Assembly (NCBI RefSeq): GCF_004357765.1
Contig: NZ_SMTE01000007.1
Span: forward strand, 248,001-312,000
DNA from: Pseudomonas putida
Lineage (GTDB): Bacteria > Pseudomonadota > Gammaproteobacteria > Pseudomonadales > Pseudomonadaceae
Direction: 5' to 3'
Length of the DNA stretch: 64,000 nucleotides
The notes under the pieces were generated by a model that was given only the letters and a program-made list of their open reading frames with translations, did not search any database and was not told the origin of the DNA. A program made the translations under genes and the position numbers. This document shows positions 27,713 to 36,258 of this stretch, piece by piece. The stretch's first letter is position 1; each line of letters opens with the position of its first letter.

Positions 27713-28885
27713 ATGAAGACCGTCGACACTGGCGCCTACACCGACCTCAATCGCCTGAATGCGTTGAAGGTCGGTGACAAGGACAGCGAGGCGAACCTGC
27801 GCAAGGTCGCCCAGGAATTCGAGTCGCTGTTCGTCAGCGAGATGCTCAAGTCCATGCGCGCGGCCAACAACGTGCTGGCCAAGGACAACCCGCTCAACAC
27901 CGAGACGACCAAGCAGTATCAAGAGATGTACGACCAGCAGTTGGCGGTCAGCCTGTCCCGCGAGGGCGGCGGCATCGGCCTGCAGGACGTGCTGATGCGC
28001 CAGCTGTCCAAGACCGCCTCGAGCCAGCGTCCAGGCGGCAACCCGTTCAACCGCGATGCCGGCACCAGTGGTGCCTTGGGCGCTGTGCACAATGCCGCAG
28101 CGGACCACCAGGTGGCCAGTGCCACGCACAACGACGTCGCCGCGCTCAACCAGCGTCGCTTGTCGTTGCCGAGCAAGCTCACCGACCGCCTGCTCGCCGG
28201 TATCGTGCCAGGCGCCAGCCCGGCTGCCCCCGCCAACACATTGCGCCGTGGCGCCGACCACGCCGCCACCGCGGTGGGGGCTGCAGGCGAATACGGCGAC
28301 TGGACTCAGTCGCCGACCTATGCCGGACTATTGGCCGGTGGCCAACACAGTGTGGTTCAGGTGCCGCTGGCGCCGGGCAAGAGTGCTTTCGCCAATGCCG
28401 ACGAGTTCGTCGCCACCATGCTGCCGATGGCCCAGGAAGCGGCTCAGCGCATTGGCGTGGAGCCCAAGGTCCTGGTCGCCCAGGCCGCCCTGGAAACCGG
28501 CTGGGGTCGGTCGATCCTGCGCCAGAGCGATGGCAGCAGCAGCCACAACCTGTTCAACATCAAGGCGACCGGTAGTTGGAAGGGCGAGCAGGCGAGGGCG
28601 CTCACCAGCGAGTTCCGCGATGGCCAGATGGTCAAGGAGTCGGCGGCATTCCGTGCCTACGACTCGTACGCCGACAGTTTCCACGACCTCGCCAACCTGT
28701 TGTTGAACAACGATCGCTATCAAGAAGTGGTCAAGTCGGCCGATAACCCAGAACAGTTTGCCGCTGAGCTGCAAGAGGCCGGTTACGCCACCGACCCGAA
28801 CTATGCGCGGAAGATCTCGGCGATCGTCCGGCAGCTCGACAAGTACCAGACCTACGCAGCCAACGGCACACAAACGACTCTATAA
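27713..28885 (+). CDS. flgJ: Flagellar rod cap and peptidoglycan hydrolase FlgJ
   Basis: Bifunctional protein of 390 residues: an N-terminal rod-cap domain (about 1-105, VAQEFESLFVSEMLKSMRAAN, YQEMYDQQLAVSLSREGGIGL-like) and a C-terminal glucosaminidase-type (GH73) domain (about 220-375, LVAQAALETGWGRSIL with catalytic Glu, SHNLFNIKATGSWKGE, FRAYDSYADSFHDLANLL) that opens the cell wall for the rod. The linker between them (about 105-215) is long and low in conservation. Confidence 0.95.
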   Translation: MKTVDTGAYTDLNRLNALKVGDKDSEANLRKVAQEFESLFVSEMLKSMRAANNVLAKDNPLNTETTKQYQEMYDQQLAVSLSREGGGIGLQDVLMRQLSKTASSQRPGGNPFNRDAGTSGALGAVHNAAADHQVASATHNDVAALNQRRLSLPSKLTDRLLAGIVPGASPAAPANTLRRGADHAATAVGAAGEYGDWTQSPTYAGLLAGGQHSVVQVPLAPGKSAFANADEFVATMLPMAQEAAQRIGVEPKVLVAQAALETGWGRSILRQSDGSSSHNLFNIKATGSWKGEQARALTSEFRDGQMVKESAAFRAYDSYADSFHDLANLLLNNDRYQEVVKSADNPEQFAAELQEAGYATDPNYARKISAIVRQLDKYQTYAANGTQTTL

Positions 28886-28895
28886 GGCTTGAAGC

Positions 28896-30944
28896 ATGTC
28901 GAATCTGATCTCTATTGGGCTTTCCGGGCTGTCGGCCACGCAAAGCGCGCTGGCGACCACGAGTAACAACATCACCAATGTGGCGACCTCCGGCTATTCG
29001 CGCCAACAGACGACCCAGGCGGCGGGGGCCTTGCAGAGCATCGGCGGTGCAGGTTACGTGGGCAGTGGTACCACCGTATCGGAAGTGCGCCGGATCTACA
29101 GCGCTTACCTGCAGAGCCAGGTCGGCTCGAGCACCGCGCTCAATAGCGAAGCGACCACCTATTCGACCCAGATTTCCTCGCTGGACTCGTTGCTGTCCGA
29201 CAGCAGCACCGGGATCACCGCGGTGTTGGCAAGCTTCTATACCGCCTTGCAGACGGCGGCTTCGACCCCCAACGATACCGCTGCGCGGCAATTGTTCCTG
29301 ACCTCGGCTTCGACCCTGAGCAACCGGTTCAACACCATCGCCTCGCAGATGAATCAGCAGAACGAGAGCATCAACAGCCAGCTGACCACCCTGTCGGGTC
29401 AGGTCAACTCGCTGACCAGCTCGATCGCCTCGCTGAACCAGCAGATCGTCGCCCTGTCGGCCAATGGCTCGTCGCCCAACAGCCTGCTCGACGCCCGCGA
29501 CGAAGCCGTGCGGCAGCTCAATGAGCTGGTCGGCGTGACCGTGCAGCAGCGCGACGGCAACTATGACGTGTACCTGGGCACCGGCCAGCCGCTGGTGACC
29601 GGCAATACCGCCAACAAGCTGACGGCCCAGGGCAGTGCCAACGACCCAGGTCAGTACAGCCTGACCTTGCAGTTCCAGAGCTTCTCCACAGACGTGACTT
29701 CGGTGGCCACAGGTGGCGAGATCGGCGGCCTGCTACGTTACCGCAAGGATGTGCTGAACCCGGCGATGAACGAACTGGGTCGCCTGGCCATCGTGGTCAG
29801 CGACACCATCAACAGCCAGTTGGGCCAGGGCCTGGACCTCAATGGCGACTTCGGTTCGCAACTGTTCGCCAGCGTCAACAGCGCTTCGGCCATGAGCCAG
29901 CGCAGCCTGGCCTCGGCGAACAATAGCGCAGGTTCAGGCAACCTGGATGTCGCCATCAGCGATTCCAGCGCACTGACCACCTACAACTACCAAGTCAAGT
30001 TCACCAGCGGCACCGCGTACACCGTCACCCGTTCCGACGGTACCAGCATGGGCAGCTTCGACCTCACCGATGACCCGGCGCCGGAGATCGACGGTTTCAC
30101 CCTGTCGCTGAACGGCGGCGCCTTGAGCGCCGGCGACAGCTTCAACGTCATCCCGACGCGCACCGGTGCGAGCAACATCGGCACCGTCATGACCGACGCC
30201 AACAAGCTGGCCTTCTCCGGTGCCCTGAGCGGCACGGCGGCCACCAGCAATACCGGCACCGGCGCGATCACTCAGCCGACGCTGAACACCGAGCTGGACA
30301 TCTACGGCGGCACCGACTTGTCGCAGATGCAATCGGCCATCGAGAACGGTATGCCGGTCAAGCTGGTGTTCGGCGCCGCCAGCAACGGTACCCAGACCTA
30401 CACTGTGTACAACGCCCAGGGCACCAGCATCGGTACCGGCTCGATCGTGCCTGGCCAGGACAATGCGTTGAGCATCGATGTGCCGATGCTCGACGACAGC
30501 GGCAACCCGATTCTCGACGGCAACGGCGTGGCGATGAGCTATAGCTTCGGCCTGACCTTCTCCGGCGCGCCGTCCAGCGGCGACAGCTTCACCGTGGCCT
30601 TCAACAGCGACGGCAGCAACGACAACCGCAACGCGCAGAGCGTGCTGGCCCTGCAAACGGCCAATACCGTCGGCGTCAACGGCAACAACACCGGCATGAG
30701 CATGGGCAGCAGCTACGCGACCCTGGTCGAAGGCGTCGGTGCCATGGCTTCGCAGGCGTCGCTGGACGCCACGGCAACCACCACCGTGCTCAAGTCCGCC
30801 ACTGACAGCCGTGACTCGCTGGCGGGGGTGAGCCTCGATGAAGAGGCCGCCGACCTGGTGAAATTCCAGCAGTACTACACCGCCTCCTCGCAGATCATCA
30901 AAGCTGCGCAGGAAACCTTCTCCACCCTGATCAACAGCTTGTAA
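28896..30944 (+). CDS. flgK: Hook-filament junction protein FlgK (HAP1)
   Basis: First junction zone protein, 682 residues. N-terminal MSNLISIGLSGLSATQSALATTSNNITNVATSGYSRQ and the TALNSEATTYSTQISSLDSLLSD helix, and the C-terminal SLAGVSLDEEAADLVKFQQYYTASSQIIKAAQETFSTLI, are typical. The centre carries two insert modules at about residues 363-422 and 486-570, each with a YTV...DGTS..G and GDSFxV pattern also found in FlgL. It is longer than the about 550-residue enterobacterial protein because of these. Confidence 0.95.
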   Translation: MSNLISIGLSGLSATQSALATTSNNITNVATSGYSRQQTTQAAGALQSIGGAGYVGSGTTVSEVRRIYSAYLQSQVGSSTALNSEATTYSTQISSLDSLLSDSSTGITAVLASFYTALQTAASTPNDTAARQLFLTSASTLSNRFNTIASQMNQQNESINSQLTTLSGQVNSLTSSIASLNQQIVALSANGSSPNSLLDARDEAVRQLNELVGVTVQQRDGNYDVYLGTGQPLVTGNTANKLTAQGSANDPGQYSLTLQFQSFSTDVTSVATGGEIGGLLRYRKDVLNPAMNELGRLAIVVSDTINSQLGQGLDLNGDFGSQLFASVNSASAMSQRSLASANNSAGSGNLDVAISDSSALTTYNYQVKFTSGTAYTVTRSDGTSMGSFDLTDDPAPEIDGFTLSLNGGALSAGDSFNVIPTRTGASNIGTVMTDANKLAFSGALSGTAATSNTGTGAITQPTLNTELDIYGGTDLSQMQSAIENGMPVKLVFGAASNGTQTYTVYNAQGTSIGTGSIVPGQDNALSIDVPMLDDSGNPILDGNGVAMSYSFGLTFSGAPSSGDSFTVAFNSDGSNDNRNAQSVLALQTANTVGVNGNNTGMSMGSSYATLVEGVGAMASQASLDATATTTVLKSATDSRDSLAGVSLDEEAADLVKFQQYYTASSQIIKAAQETFSTLINSL

Positions 30945-30958
30945 GGGAGGCGTCGATC

Positions 30959-32530
30959 ATGCGCATTTCCACCGGCCAGTACTTCGCCAACAGCTCCAAC
31001 AGCTACGCCAAGAACTTTGCCGACACGGCCAAGACCCAGGAGCAGATCTCCTCGGGAACCCGCCTGCAGACCGCTTCGGACGATCCGGTCGGTGCGGCCA
31101 AGGTGCTCAAGCTGCAGCAGCAGAGCGCCATGCTGACCCAGTACAGCAACAACATGTCGACCATCACCAGTTCGCTGACCTCCGAAGAGTCGATTCTCTC
31201 GAGCATCACCGATGCCCTGCAGCGCGCCCGCGAGCTGACCCTGTCGGCCGGCAACGGCGGCATGAGCGACGCTGACCGCACCTCCATCGCCAACGAGCTC
31301 GGTGAGATCGAGGAAAGCATCTACGGCATGCTCAATACCAAGGATGCCAACGGCAACTACATCTTCGCCGGCAGCAAGAGCTCGACCCAGCCTTACGTGC
31401 GCAACAGCGATGGCACCTATTCCTACCAGGGTGACCAGACCCAGCTGAGCCTGCAGGTCTCCGATACCCTGTCGCTGGCGCTCAACGACACCGGTTTCAG
31501 CATCTTCGAGTCGGCCACCAACATCAGCCGCACCCAGACCACGCTGACCGCGCCTGCCGTGAACGACGACCGCATCACCGTGTCGGCGGGGCAGATGACC
31601 TCGTCGAACAGCTACAACAGCAAGTTCACCTCCGGTGAGCCCTACACCCTGACGTTCCTAAGCAGCACCGAATTCACCGTCACCGATGCCGCCGGCAACG
31701 ACGTGACCGCTGAAACCAGCACCAACGGCACCATCGACCCGAAGGACGACAACGGCACCACCATCAGCCTGCGCGGCGTGGAGTTCGAGGTCAATGTCAC
31801 GCTCCAGGACACCGATGATGCCGCCGATGCCGACACGCTGATCGCCGGGCATGAATTCAGCCTGGCCAGCAAGCCGGACACCGTCACCGTCAACCGTACG
31901 CCGAGCAACCCCTCCACGGCGCAGGTGACGTCGGGTGTGGTGAGCAATGCCGGCGACTATGCCGCGGCGTTCCCCGATGGCGGCGCGGTGATCAAGTTCA
32001 CCAGCGCCACCGACTACGCGCTGTATGCCGCACCGGTGACCGATTCGAGCAAGCCGATCACCACCGGCACGCTGACCGGCACCTCGATCACCGCGGCCGG
32101 GGTGACATTCGAAATCAGTGGCACGCCGGCTGCCGGTGACCAGTTCTCGGTAGGCGCCAGCTCGCACCAGACGCAGAACGTGCTCAATACCATCAGCGGC
32201 CTGCGCCAGGCGCTGCAAGTGCCGATCACCGATGCGCAGTCGTCGCTCGATCTGAAGAACGCCATCGCCTCGGCGTTGGGCAACCTTGATCAGGCCAGCC
32301 AGCAGATCGACATCACTCGCGGTTCGATCGGTGCGCGGGGTAACGCGCTGGATATCCAGCTGACCGAGAACTCGAGCATGACCCTGGCCAATCAGTCGAC
32401 CATCTCCTCGATTGCCGACACCGACTACGCCACGGCCAGTATCCAGTTGACCCTGCAGCAGACCATGTTGCAGGCGGCGCAGCTGTCGTTCGCCAAGATT
32501 TCCCAGTTGAGCCTGTTCGACAAGATCTGA
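30959..32530 (+). CDS. flgL: Hook-filament junction protein FlgL (HAP3)
   Basis: Second junction protein and flagellin-like, 523 residues, well above the about 320 residues of E. coli FlgL. N-terminal MRISTGQYFANSSNSYAKNFADTAKTQEQISSGTRLQTASDDPVGAAKVLKLQ and the C-terminal LTLQQTMLQAAQLSFAKISQLSLFDKI match the family. The excess length is a central insertion with two related modules (about 218-300 and 342-399). GGGAGG precedes the ATG and a terminator follows, closing flgFGHIJKL. Confidence 0.95.
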   Translation: MRISTGQYFANSSNSYAKNFADTAKTQEQISSGTRLQTASDDPVGAAKVLKLQQQSAMLTQYSNNMSTITSSLTSEESILSSITDALQRARELTLSAGNGGMSDADRTSIANELGEIEESIYGMLNTKDANGNYIFAGSKSSTQPYVRNSDGTYSYQGDQTQLSLQVSDTLSLALNDTGFSIFESATNISRTQTTLTAPAVNDDRITVSAGQMTSSNSYNSKFTSGEPYTLTFLSSTEFTVTDAAGNDVTAETSTNGTIDPKDDNGTTISLRGVEFEVNVTLQDTDDAADADTLIAGHEFSLASKPDTVTVNRTPSNPSTAQVTSGVVSNAGDYAAAFPDGGAVIKFTSATDYALYAAPVTDSSKPITTGTLTGTSITAAGVTFEISGTPAAGDQFSVGASSHQTQNVLNTISGLRQALQVPITDAQSSLDLKNAIASALGNLDQASQQIDITRGSIGARGNALDIQLTENSSMTLANQSTISSIADTDYATASIQLTLQQTMLQAAQLSFAKISQLSLFDKI

Positions 32531-32570
32531 CGGCAGGGCATGGCCTCGGTTGGTCGGTTGGCGTGCAAGC

Positions 32571-32615
32571 GAAACCCGTGTCTTTCGTATGAAAAACACG
32601 GGTTTTGCCTTTTTT
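32571..32615 (+). terminator. Terminator after flgL
   Basis: Perfect 10-bp stem AAACCCGTGT (32572-32581)/ACACGGGTTT (32596-32605), then TTGCC and a T7 run. Confidence 0.85.
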
Positions 32616-32641
32616 GTATTTGGTTACATGTATTCTATAGT
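32614..32641 (+). promoter_or_regulatory. Possible sigma-70 promoter of the KAS III gene
   Basis: TTGTAT (32614-32619), 16-nt spacer, TATAGT (32636-32641) in a locally AT-rich stretch directly after the flgL terminator; 185 nt leader to the gene. Confidence 0.4.
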
Positions 32642-32825
32642 GGCGTGACGTAAGGCCCTGATTGTGACCCGTGGGTCTTGGCGCGCATCTTCACAGTAAC
32701 CGTGTATTGGGTCTCGCTGGTCGGTCATGGCATTGCGCCGCGTCCTGCGCTGTTCACCCTCCCGTTTTTGGCGCCGCTCGGTGAACCGGGCGGTTGAGAC
32801 CTGCTCTTTGTATTGGGAAGCCAGA

Positions 32826-33755
32826 ATGATTGGCATTAAAAGCATCGCGAGCTATGTACCCTCTGCCGGCATCGACAACTATGCCCAGGGCGCTCGCTTC
32901 GGTAAGGACGAGTCCTTCATCATCGGCAAGATCGGTTCGGCCTTCCTGCCACGCAAGGCCGACGAGCAGGAAACCTCCGACCTGTGCGTCGAGGCCGTGC
33001 GCACGCTGTTCGCCAACCATCCGGAGCTCAAGCCCGAAGCCATCGATGCGGTGATCGTGGTCACCCAGAACGGTGATGAAGAGGGCCTGCCGCACACCGC
33101 TGCTATCGTGCAGGACAAGCTGGGTCTGCCAACTCATGTAGCTGCATTCGATATTTCCCTAGGTTGCTCGGGCTACGTCTACGGCATCTACGCCATGAAG
33201 GGCTTCATGGAGGCTGCGGGCCTGAAGAACGGCCTGCTGATCACCGCAGACCCATATTCGAAGATCGTCGACCCGGAAGACCGCAACACCACCATGCTGT
33301 TCGGCGATGCCGCTACCGTGACCTGGATGGGCGAGGCGCCGGTCTGGGCGCTGGGCAAGTCCAAGTTCGGCACCGACGGTTCGGGCGCGCCGCATCTGAA
33401 GGTCAGCGACGGCACCTTCTTCATGAACGGTCGCCAGGTGTTCAACTTCGCGCTGATCAAGGTGCCTGCACATCTGCACGAGCTGCTCGACGATTCGGGC
33501 CTGGTGGCTGCCGACATCGATGCCTACTGCATTCACCAGGGCAGTGCTGCCATCGTCGACGCGGTGGCGCGTCGCTTCGAAGAGGGCGAGCCGGAGAAGT
33601 TCGTCAAGGACATGGTCGAGACCGGCAACACCGTGTCGTCGAGCATTCCATTGCTGCTGGAGAAGCACGCGGGTGACAGCACCTGGCAGCGTGTGGCCAT
33701 CAGTGGTTTCGGTGTGGGCCTGTCGTGGGGCTCGGCGATTCTTTACCGCCCCTGA
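32826..33755 (+). CDS. Ketoacyl-ACP synthase III-like protein (FabH family) in the flagellar cluster
   Basis: Thiolase-fold condensing enzyme of 309 residues. The KAS III catalytic triad is visible: Cys in AFDISLGCSGYVYGIYAM, His in YCIHQGSAAIVD, Asn in ETGNTVSSSIPLLLE. The start MIGIKSIASYVPSAGIDNY at ATG 32826 fits the family; the upstream extension to 32727 is arginine-rich out-of-family sequence. It sits alone between flgL and fliC, where FabH-like genes of flagellin-modification islands are found in pseudomonads, so making an acyl group for the flagellin glycan is the likeliest role. It could instead be a housekeeping FabH variant. Confidence 0.85.
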   Translation: MIGIKSIASYVPSAGIDNYAQGARFGKDESFIIGKIGSAFLPRKADEQETSDLCVEAVRTLFANHPELKPEAIDAVIVVTQNGDEEGLPHTAAIVQDKLGLPTHVAAFDISLGCSGYVYGIYAMKGFMEAAGLKNGLLITADPYSKIVDPEDRNTTMLFGDAATVTWMGEAPVWALGKSKFGTDGSGAPHLKVSDGTFFMNGRQVFNFALIKVPAHLHELLDDSGLVAADIDAYCIHQGSAAIVDAVARRFEEGEPEKFVKDMVETGNTVSSSIPLLLEKHAGDSTWQRVAISGFGVGLSWGSAILYRP

Positions 33756-33772
33756 TACCTGAAGCCTGACCA

Positions 33773-33800
33773 GCGGCGCCCTCGTGGCGCCGCAGTCGTT
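33773..33800 (+). terminator. Terminator-like hairpin after the KAS III gene
   Basis: GCGGCGCC/GGCGCCGC 8-bp stem with CTCGT loop (33773-33793), followed by AGTCGTT; weak T run. Confidence 0.45.
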
Positions 33801-33890
33801 TCTGCGCCGTGCATTCCTTCGCGGCGATGCCTTCGGGCCTGTCTTCTTTTTGGCGCCAAGTCCTTGATTCGTTGGGCGGTGGCGAACTGC

Positions 33891-33906
33891 TGGCAATTTT
33901 TTTGCA
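33891..33906 (+). promoter_or_regulatory. Sigma-54-like site upstream of fliC
   Basis: TGGCAA-TTTTT-TTGCA with exact GG-N10-GC spacing, ending 9 nt before the sigma-28 -35 of fliC. Its predicted start lies inside the sigma-28 promoter. Confidence 0.4.
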
Positions 33907-33914
33907 AAAAGCCC

Positions 33915-33941
33915 TCAAGCAACCCGGCGAGCCGACGATAA
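33915..33941 (+). promoter_or_regulatory. Sigma-28 (FliA) promoter of fliC
   Basis: TCAAGCAA, 11-nt spacer, GACGATAA, giving a leader of about 75 nt before the fliC ATG. TCAAG is the form common in Pseudomonas flagellin promoters. Confidence 0.8.
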
Positions 33942-34022
33942 CAATCATGTAGGTTCTCTAGGCCACACCCGGCGGGAAGCCAGGGCCGGAAGCCGCAGTA
34001 TCCATCCAACGAGGAATTCGTC

Positions 34023-35747
34023 ATGGCTTTAACCGTTAACACCAACATCACCTCCCTCGGCGTTCAGAAGAACCTGAACAAGGCTTCCGACGCACTGGGT
34101 ACTTCGATGTCCCGTCTGTCCTCCGGCCTGAAAATCAACAGCGCCAAAGACGACGCCGCCGGCCTGCAGATCGCCAACCGTCTGACCAGCCAGGTCAAAG
34201 GTCTGGCAGTCGCTGTCAAGAACGCCAACGACGGTATCTCGATCGCCCAGACCGCCGAAGGCGCGATGCAGGCTTCGACCGACATCCTGCAGCGTATGCG
34301 TGAACTGTCCCTGCAGTCCGCCAACGGCTCGAACAGCGATGACGACCGTGCTTCCCTGCAACAAGAATTCACCGCGCTGTCGGGCGAACTGACCCGTATC
34401 GCCAACACCACCACCTTCGGTGGTCGTAACCTGCTGGACGGCTCGTTCACCAACACCAGCTTCCAGATCGGCGCCAACGCCAACGAAACCATTTCGTTCG
34501 GCATGAAAGACATCAGCGCTACTGGCCTGAAAGGTTCGTACAGCGAAGCTACCACCACTGGTACCGCTATGACTGGCCTGACTGCCACTGCTCTGGGTTC
34601 GAAGCTGACCACCACCACTGGTGCTACTGCCACTGTTACCGGTGCTGCGACTGCTGCTCTGAATAGTGCTGGCGCTGGTGCTGCTGGCGGCACCTTCTCT
34701 GTCAACGGCCAAACCGTTACCGTCGGTGCTGGTGATGATGGCGCAGCCGTCGCTACTGCAGTTCAAGCGGCCCTGGTTGCCAGCGGCGACGCAGGCGCCA
34801 CCGCTACCTGGGATGACACTGCCAACACCCTGACCCTGACCTCCAGCTCCGACATCGTCATCGCGGGTGCTGACTTCGCTCAGGCCGGTCTGACTGCTGG
34901 CACTATCACTGCCACTGGCGGTACTCAGGCTGCCAGCACTGGCGCTACCAACCTGACCAGCGCAGGTGCAATCACTGTTAACGGTACTGCTGTTACCTGG
35001 GATGGCACTGGCGACATCAGCGATGTTCTGACCGATATCGCAGCTGTAGATGGCATCGCTTCCGCCACTATCGACAGCAACGGCCGCATCAGCATCACCT
35101 CCGAAGATGGTAACGATGTCACTCTGGGCAACACCACCGGTGGTTCGCTGGCTCAACTGGGTCTGACCTCGGGTACTTCCGAAGCCAAGACCTCGGCTGA
35201 CACTTCCGTCACCCTGAACGGCGTTGAAGTCAAGTTCGCTTCGGGCAGCACCGCTGACGACATCGTTTCGGCCATCAACAGCGCTTCGACCGGCGTTACC
35301 GCCAGCCTGACCGATGATGGCGCGCTGAGCCTGTTCGCAGACTCCGACATCACCATCGCCGACGGCAGTGCCGGTACTGGCCTGGCTGCTCTGGGCCTGA
35401 CTGCTGGTTCCACCACCGCCGTGACCATGGAAACCACCGTTGCCAACCTGAGCATCAGCACCGCTGCCGATTCGCAAATCGCGATCCAGGCTCTGGACGC
35501 TGCCATCCAGTCGGTCGACAGCCAGCGCGCCGCCCTGGGTGCTGTGCAAAACCGCTTCGACTCCACCGTGTCGAACCTGGAAAGCATCTCGGAAAACTCC
35601 ACCGCTGCCCGCAGCCGTGTGCAGGACGCCGACTTCGCGGCCGAAACCGCCGAGCTGACCAAGCAGCAGACTCTGCAACAGGCTTCCACCGCTATCCTGT
35701 CGCAAGCCAACCAGCTGCCGTCCTCGGTACTGAAGCTGCTGCAGTAA
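34023..35747 (+). CDS. fliC: Flagellin FliC
   Basis: Filament subunit, 574 residues. The conserved D0/D1 ends are intact: [57 protein letters not shown] and [47 protein letters not shown]. Between about residues 185 and 470 is an alanine/threonine/glycine-rich variable region with three degenerate flagellin-IN-like repeats (about 225-297, 317-384, 396-462). Codons there end in T more often than in neighbouring genes. GAGGAA precedes the ATG. Serine/threonine richness fits O-glycosylation; this is inference. Confidence 0.97.
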   Translation: MALTVNTNITSLGVQKNLNKASDALGTSMSRLSSGLKINSAKDDAAGLQIANRLTSQVKGLAVAVKNANDGISIAQTAEGAMQASTDILQRMRELSLQSANGSNSDDDRASLQQEFTALSGELTRIANTTTFGGRNLLDGSFTNTSFQIGANANETISFGMKDISATGLKGSYSEATTTGTAMTGLTATALGSKLTTTTGATATVTGAATAALNSAGAGAAGGTFSVNGQTVTVGAGDDGAAVATAVQAALVASGDAGATATWDDTANTLTLTSSSDIVIAGADFAQAGLTAGTITATGGTQAASTGATNLTSAGAITVNGTAVTWDGTGDISDVLTDIAAVDGIASATIDSNGRISITSEDGNDVTLGNTTGGSLAQLGLTSGTSEAKTSADTSVTLNGVEVKFASGSTADDIVSAINSASTGVTASLTDDGALSLFADSDITIADGSAGTGLAALGLTAGSTTAVTMETTVANLSISTAADSQIAIQALDAAIQSVDSQRAALGAVQNRFDSTVSNLESISENSTAARSRVQDADFAAETAELTKQQTLQQASTAILSQANQLPSSVLKLLQ

Positions 35748-35766
35748 TCGTCTTCGGATGATACCG

Positions 35767-35799
35767 ACGGAAGGGTGCCCCGGCGCCCTTCCGTTTTTT
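35767..35799 (+). terminator. Terminator after fliC
   Basis: ACGGAAGGG (35767-35775)/CCCTTCCGT (35786-35794) with inner GC pairing, then TTTTTT. Confidence 0.9.
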
Positions 35800-35820
35800 G
35801 ATTACTAGGGGTCGATCAAC

Positions 35821-36168
35821 ATGGACATGAATGTAGATCTGAAAACCGCTTACCCCGCAGGTCTTGCGCCTGCAAGCGCCAGCCAAAATGGCGTGAAGGC
35901 TACCCAAACCAAAGATTCCAGCGACGTGCAGGGCACCGAACCCGAGCGCGCGCAACTCGAACAAGCGGTCAGTGACATCCAGGACTACGTCAGCAAGGCG
36001 CAGCGCAACCTGGAGTTCTCGATCGACGACACGACGCACAAGGTCGTGGTCAAGGTCATCGCCACCGAGAGCGGTGATGTGATCAGGCAGATCCCTTCCG
36101 AAACCGTCCTGATGCTGGCCCAGCGCCTCCAGGAAGGCGGCACCGGTCTGTTCGACGAAATGGTATAA
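35821..36168 (+). CDS. flaG: Flagellar protein FlaG
   Basis: Cytoplasmic or exported filament-length modulator (FleL in P. aeruginosa), 115 residues. The N-terminal half is low-complexity; the conserved FlaG domain is at about 45-110 with LEFSIDDTTHKVVVKVIATESGDVIRQIPSETVLMLAQRL. Located between fliC and fliD as in other polar flagellates. A second ATG 6 nt inside (35827) is equally possible as start. Confidence 0.92.
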   Translation: MDMNVDLKTAYPAGLAPASASQNGVKATQTKDSSDVQGTEPERAQLEQAVSDIQDYVSKAQRNLEFSIDDTTHKVVVKVIATESGDVIRQIPSETVLMLAQRLQEGGTGLFDEMV

Positions 36169-36176
36169 CGCAGAAC

Positions 36177-36192
36177 TGGCACAAAGTTTGAA
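36177..36192 (+). promoter_or_regulatory. Possible sigma-54 promoter of fliDST
   Basis: TGGCAC-AAAGT-TTGAA. The -24 half is perfect; the -12 half has GA in place of GC. Predicted leader about 56 nt. fliD is sigma-54 dependent in P. aeruginosa. Confidence 0.45.
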
Positions 36193-36258
36193 GGCTGGAC
36201 CCGGTTGGCGTCATGAGCGTCAAGAATTGGCCTGGCATCACCACCAAGGAGAGTAATC

